Shown: positions 60,409 through 64,000 of the stretch, one piece after another
Layout of the letters: each line of letters starts with the position of its first letter
Numbering within the stretch: position 1 is the first letter of the stretch
Source: Vigna angularis
Taxonomy: Eukaryota > Streptophyta > Magnoliopsida > Fabales > Fabaceae
Length of the DNA: 64,000 nucleotides
Assembly (NCBI RefSeq): GCF_016808095.1
Contig: NC_068972.1
Location: 7,310,001 to 7,374,000, forward strand
Reading direction: 5' to 3'
Notes under the pieces: generated by a model
Told to the model about the DNA's origin: nothing
The model's database searches: none
Seen by the model: only the letters and a program-made list of their open reading frames with translations
Made by a program: the position numbers and the translations under genes

Positions 60409-62821
60409 TCAAACTATACTAGGAGGATCCCCAAACCAGCTGCAGGTAGCACGGGCCCAGCGTGTCCTTATGCAGTCCACCAAAGGCGCATGCTGGGAAG
60501 GCTCCGGTTTAGATACTTCATTGTCCTTCCCAGCAGAGTCACTAGCACTAGGAGCAGATGAAACCTTCACATCTGCCATAAATTCCTCAGGCGTCCACCT
60601 TGGAGGCACTGAAACTCTCAATTTTGTCAGCCGGGGTCTTTGTAGTGGAGTTTCACCCGCAGAATTTACTTGGCTGCCATTCAGATCTGATTTAGCAATC
60701 CCATTAAAATGGTATAGATCAAAGACCTTCTTACCCATCAATCCTGATGAATCCTTCAAACCTCCCAAACTTTTGTCTAGATCCAAAATTACTTGCCAGA
60801 ATTCACTCCACACAATGAACCCTGCGGAGCAAAGATGTTCCAGCTTCTCTGGTGGAAATTTGATATCTGTTTCTCTGAGGACTTGATGGAAACCTTCCAC
60901 ACTAATGAAACCACCACCTCCACTCTGATCTTGTGCATCAAAAGCTTTGCGTATCTGTGTTTCCCTTCCTTCCAGTTCATTCTCACTTTGAACGCTGGGG
61001 TCTAGAGCAAACAGCACAGTGTAATGGGATTCACTCCCCACAACCCATATAGGCCATTTTGGAGATTTCAGATGCTGACCAACCTTGCAAAAATTCAGGG
61101 ATTCTAAAAGTGTGAGAAATCCAACTTCCACATCTCGAGATATACCTTTCAGAAACATCCCTCCCCCTAAATCCATCCTTCCATCAAACACATTAGGGAC
61201 AGCCTCCCCACAGAGCAGTAGGTTCACAATTTCCTGCAGCACAAGATTCAAAGAAAAAGACAAACTCACATTCTAGTTGTACAAAATTATTTATCAGCAT
61301 TACTTAAGGATGGCAACTCTTTCCAATTATATGTAGCACGTATCATACCTGAGAGGCATGCCCAAAAGGTGCTGTAACCAGTGGTAGGCTGGGATCATCC
61401 CTGTCGCTTTGAACCAAGTCCTAAAGGAGAGCAAAATATTAAATGCATTGACTAAGAATTTTTCAAGTCATAATAACAACTGATGCAAATTCACTTATCC
61501 AGTGGAATTTATCATATCTAACTTACCATTTTATTCATCACATTAAAGGATGGGAAAAAATAATAGATTCAAAATTTTCTAAAAACCATGTAAACAGAAA
61601 TAGTTTTCTTTAAAAGGATGCAGTAACAATTATCCCACTGCTTTACACAGCTTTCAACCCATATAAGCTCAAAATTTACAGATTAAGATGATCTTTGGAT
61701 GTTAAAATCCTGGATCTAACTCGATATTAATCCCTGAGTACGCAAGCTAATTCACTACTATGAAAGATATTGTCATCCACATTACTTCAATCCAGATTCC
61801 ACAATATTTCAGTATCAACAATACTAATCAGAGGCTGTGATTGGACACCACACTTTTTAAAGACTCTGATATTTTTTTAAGCCAATTCAAGCCACAGCAA
61901 CACATTAATTAGCTAGGTTGTCATTGGCCTCCTGCATATTTCCAAGCATTTTAAAGACTCACACTCATATCTCAAATACATGCATTTTTACATCCAACTA
62001 CCGGGACAACCAAAACACAATAAATAATTCTATCACCTTGTCATTGGTTTAAACTTTTTGGGCTGTTTGTCATTAAAACAGACATACGCTACTATTTTCC
62101 ACTACATGAATTATAGGAGCAAACAATTAGAAGTATAAACTCAATCAAGCTAATAATACAGTTAACAAGTCACCCAGCAGAATTCTTCTAATTATGCAAA
62201 AAGAGTTTGTATATTCAGTCACAAGTAGTTGATTCTTAGTAGGAAGAAAAGAAAATGGTAGGGGAAAATAGTCCAATATCTCTTGCTTTAAAAGACAGTG
62301 AATTCAGGGACTGTAAAATGCAATGTGAAGTAGAAGAGATGGAAGCAGGCAAACATACCAGTCCTCGAGAAAGTAAAGCAGAGATTAGGAAAAGCAATGC
62401 TCCCATTCGACTTTGGAAGAAGGGAAGATTAGCTTCAAGCCGTTGCAATGCAGTTGTTTGTGATGCGCATGTTTCGACTCTAAGAACTTTCTGCAGATCC
62501 ACGGCAGATTCAATAGAAAGACCTTGAAGTGATTTTGCAATAACCTGTTAATTAGACAAGACTTCATTCATCTGATAAGGTTATCATGGGAGAGTTACAG
62601 TAGAAGACAACAACAATAAGATAGGGAATTCAATTCAAAATATTGCCAACAAAATGCCATGCAGAAAACCAATATCAGTGTACAATAACCAATGTACCTC
62701 ATCCTCTGAAATCCCTTCAAAACGCGGAATGTCATTCTCTGGAAAGCTCAAAGTTGCAATCACAGCCCTTCTATTACTTCCACATGAAAATAAAATTTCA
62801 GCCATACTTCTTACGAGGGCC
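60409..62821 (-). CDS. MINDY-3/FAM188A-like deubiquitinase with EF-hand-like motif (5' part missing)
   Basis: Four exons are visible on the minus strand: 62698-62821, 62359-62544, 61349-61420 and 60409-61233, joining in frame to about 401 residues and ending at TGA 60409-60411. They match the C-terminal two-thirds of plant MINDY-3-like proteins, often labelled calcium-binding. MINDY enzymes are cysteine proteases that trim Lys48-linked ubiquitin chains. Recognisable phrases are EILFSCGSNRRAVIATLS, GLSIESAVDLQKVLRV, FFQSRMGALLFLISALLSRG, LVTAPFGHASQEIVNLLL and NVFDGRMDLGGGMFLKGIS. WVVGSESHYTVLFAL contains the presumed catalytic His. A degenerate EF-hand-like loop DAQDQSGGGGFI follows. The catalytic Cys exon must lie upstream, past 64000; I find no further exon between 62822 and the edge. 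The first visible exon opens with the third base of a codon, confirming a missing 5' exon. Confidence 0.9.
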
Positions 62822-63134
62822 CTGCCACAAAAATCCCACAACAGAAATATATCATTAAGCACTGTATATAAAACCATGAAAGAACACGCTGACCACTTTT
62901 AAAGACCAGTGGAACTCAGAAGGACATCAGATAGGAACCAAGATTTATAACCATGAGAATATGATTCAACAAGAATAGATTTGGTTAATAAGGATGTCAT
63001 AGTAGAATCACAATAGAAGACACTGATAACAAAAGGAAATTTAATTCAATCTTATTGCCAACAAGATGTACATAAATAACCAATATCAGTACAATAACCA
63101 AGGTACCTCATCCTCTGAAATCCCTTCAAAAGGC
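62577..63134. repeat. Local duplication of an intron/exon border in the MINDY gene
   Basis: The segments 62577-62736 and about 62990-63134 are imperfect direct copies. The best-conserved part, 28 bp at 62695-62722 and 63104-63131, includes the splice donor and the last 25 bases of the exon at 62698-62821. The second copy sits in the upstream intron. Confidence 0.85.
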
Positions 63135-64000
63135 TGGACATAGGAGAATCTGAAATAAGCACATTTAAATATATGGACATATACTAATAAGCAAATGAAG
63201 TCCACAACCAGAAAACCTGAAATCTTCACCATTCAATAAGAAAAATGAGAAATAAAGATTAAACTATTATGAACCCACAGAAAACCCAAGAACTTGCACT
63301 TGTACTAAATACCAGATTCAAATAAATAAAAAAGAAGTGAATACTGCAGACATAATTTGAGAGCTAGGACCAAGTATTTCTCCCCAATGCTTGGTCACCA
63401 TAGTCAGTTGATGAAACAGTGGGAAAGAAAAGTTATTTAGACACCAAATCTTGAATATGCTTAATAAGCCAGTATAAGACTAAGACCAAGGTAAAGGTAT
63501 ATCGAGCTCAAAACTAACACTTGGTGAAATCCTAATATAGAATTGTATATGTTCTGAATGTATTGTATGTCTAAAGCAGACCACACAGTATGTATTTATA
63601 CTATTTTACAAAATCAATTATAATAAAAACACCTAATAATTAGGAATCAATCATCCTAATTTCTTAGATTATGTAACGGTTAATTTTCTACAAATCTGTA
63701 ACAATTGATTATATTCTAACACCTAAAATTAATGGAAAATTACTTGTGGCATCATATTGCTTTCTCACCCTAGCCATGACCCTTCATACATATATCAAAG
63801 ATTGCATGAATAAGAACTACAAACTCCTTTCTTCTATAGATCACTCCATGATACCTCTCCTAACCATGTGCCTTTTTCTAAATTAGAGAAGAATCACACA
63901 CAAGCCTTTTTATTCTTCTGACAATGCTCCACTAAAAATCAAAAGTATATTGTTTTTTGGAGAACCTACTCAGCATTAACCAATACTTTGAATTGGGTAG
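63135..64000 (-). other. Intron sequence of the MINDY gene up to the window edge
   Basis: Apart from the LTR-like repeat, no further exon was recognised on the minus strand. Phrases expected just before the first visible exon in this family were not found, so the intron continues past the window. Confidence 0.5.
63536..63721 (-). mobile_element. Solo-LTR-like repeat in the MINDY intron
   Basis: Read on the minus strand, the segment begins TGTTAGAATATAATC, a typical start of a copia-type LTR, and contains a TATA-like ATAGTATAAATACAT. It is flanked by CCTAA on both sides (63531-63535 and 63722-63726), consistent with a 5-bp target duplication. The other end reads CAATTCTATA rather than the usual terminal CA, so it is degraded. 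At 186 bp it may be a TRIM-type or solo LTR. No internal retroelement sequence is adjacent. Confidence 0.55.

Noticed and set aside
1..64000. CRISPR arrays, operons, tRNA or rRNA genes
   Set aside because: The sequence is plant nuclear DNA. No spaced direct repeats of CRISPR type were seen, and no convincing tRNA T-arm and anticodon-arm combination or rRNA block was recognised by eye. A tRNA scan would settle the tRNA question.

Overview
This is plant nuclear DNA: strongly AT-rich intergenic sequence, GT-AG introns, large spacing between genes, and many transposon relics. The proteins (eIF5B, a group I bZIP, a PORR protein, a VTL/nodulin-21-like transporter, a MINDY-3-like deubiquitinase) and the repeat families (TIR elements ending in GGTTTAATGT, a degenerate LTR/primer-site repeat containing AGGTGCAAAYCTCA) resemble those of warm-season legumes such as Vigna and Phaseolus. 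That placement is from memory and has not been checked by search.

Layout. 1-15 kb: two tandem, same-strand, five-exon genes for PLP-dependent group II decarboxylases (serine/histidine-decarboxylase-like) at 452-2920 and 11005-12776. A decayed exon-3 remnant of a third copy lies at 14776-14960. The 8 kb between the two genes holds a MULE-like element (3970-5081), a fold-back element (5282-6054), a hAT-like element with a perfect 8-bp target duplication (6572-7272), and a broken PPR-gene fragment inside inverted repeats (9286-9877). 13-18.4 kb: a truncated TIR element, then a long-TIR element (15522-18369) split by a second hAT-like element (15547-17209). 18.8-23.8 kb: a four-exon group I bZIP gene on the minus strand, with a hAT relic close to its promoter. 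24-37 kb: gene-poor, AT-rich sequence with a TIR-element end and a strongly palindromic hairpin repeat (26483-26695). 37.5-38.1 kb: an intronless VTL-type transporter gene. 38.8-39.2 kb: two small MITE-like repeats. 41.8-49.2 kb: a complete twelve-exon eIF5B gene on the minus strand. 50.9-52.2 kb: an intact TIR element. 56.8-58.0 kb: an intronless PORR-domain gene on the minus strand. 60.4-64 kb: the 3' part of a MINDY-3-like gene on the minus strand; its 5' exons lie past the window edge, and the last visible intron contains a duplicated splice donor and a solo-LTR-like repeat.

The genes do not form a pathway. The decarboxylase pair is the only functional cluster (serine to ethanolamine, or a related amino acid to its amine). 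The others are unrelated genes of translation, organelle RNA splicing, transcription, metal transport and ubiquitin editing. I found no convincing new biological system. The most distinctive features are the 64-bp tandem duplication that rewrote the 5' end of the first decarboxylase gene, the datable nested transposon insertion, the PPR fragment in inverted repeats, and the duplicated exon tail with its splice donor in the MINDY gene. Exon limits were read by eye from splice consensus, reading frame and paralogue comparison; no alignment program was run.
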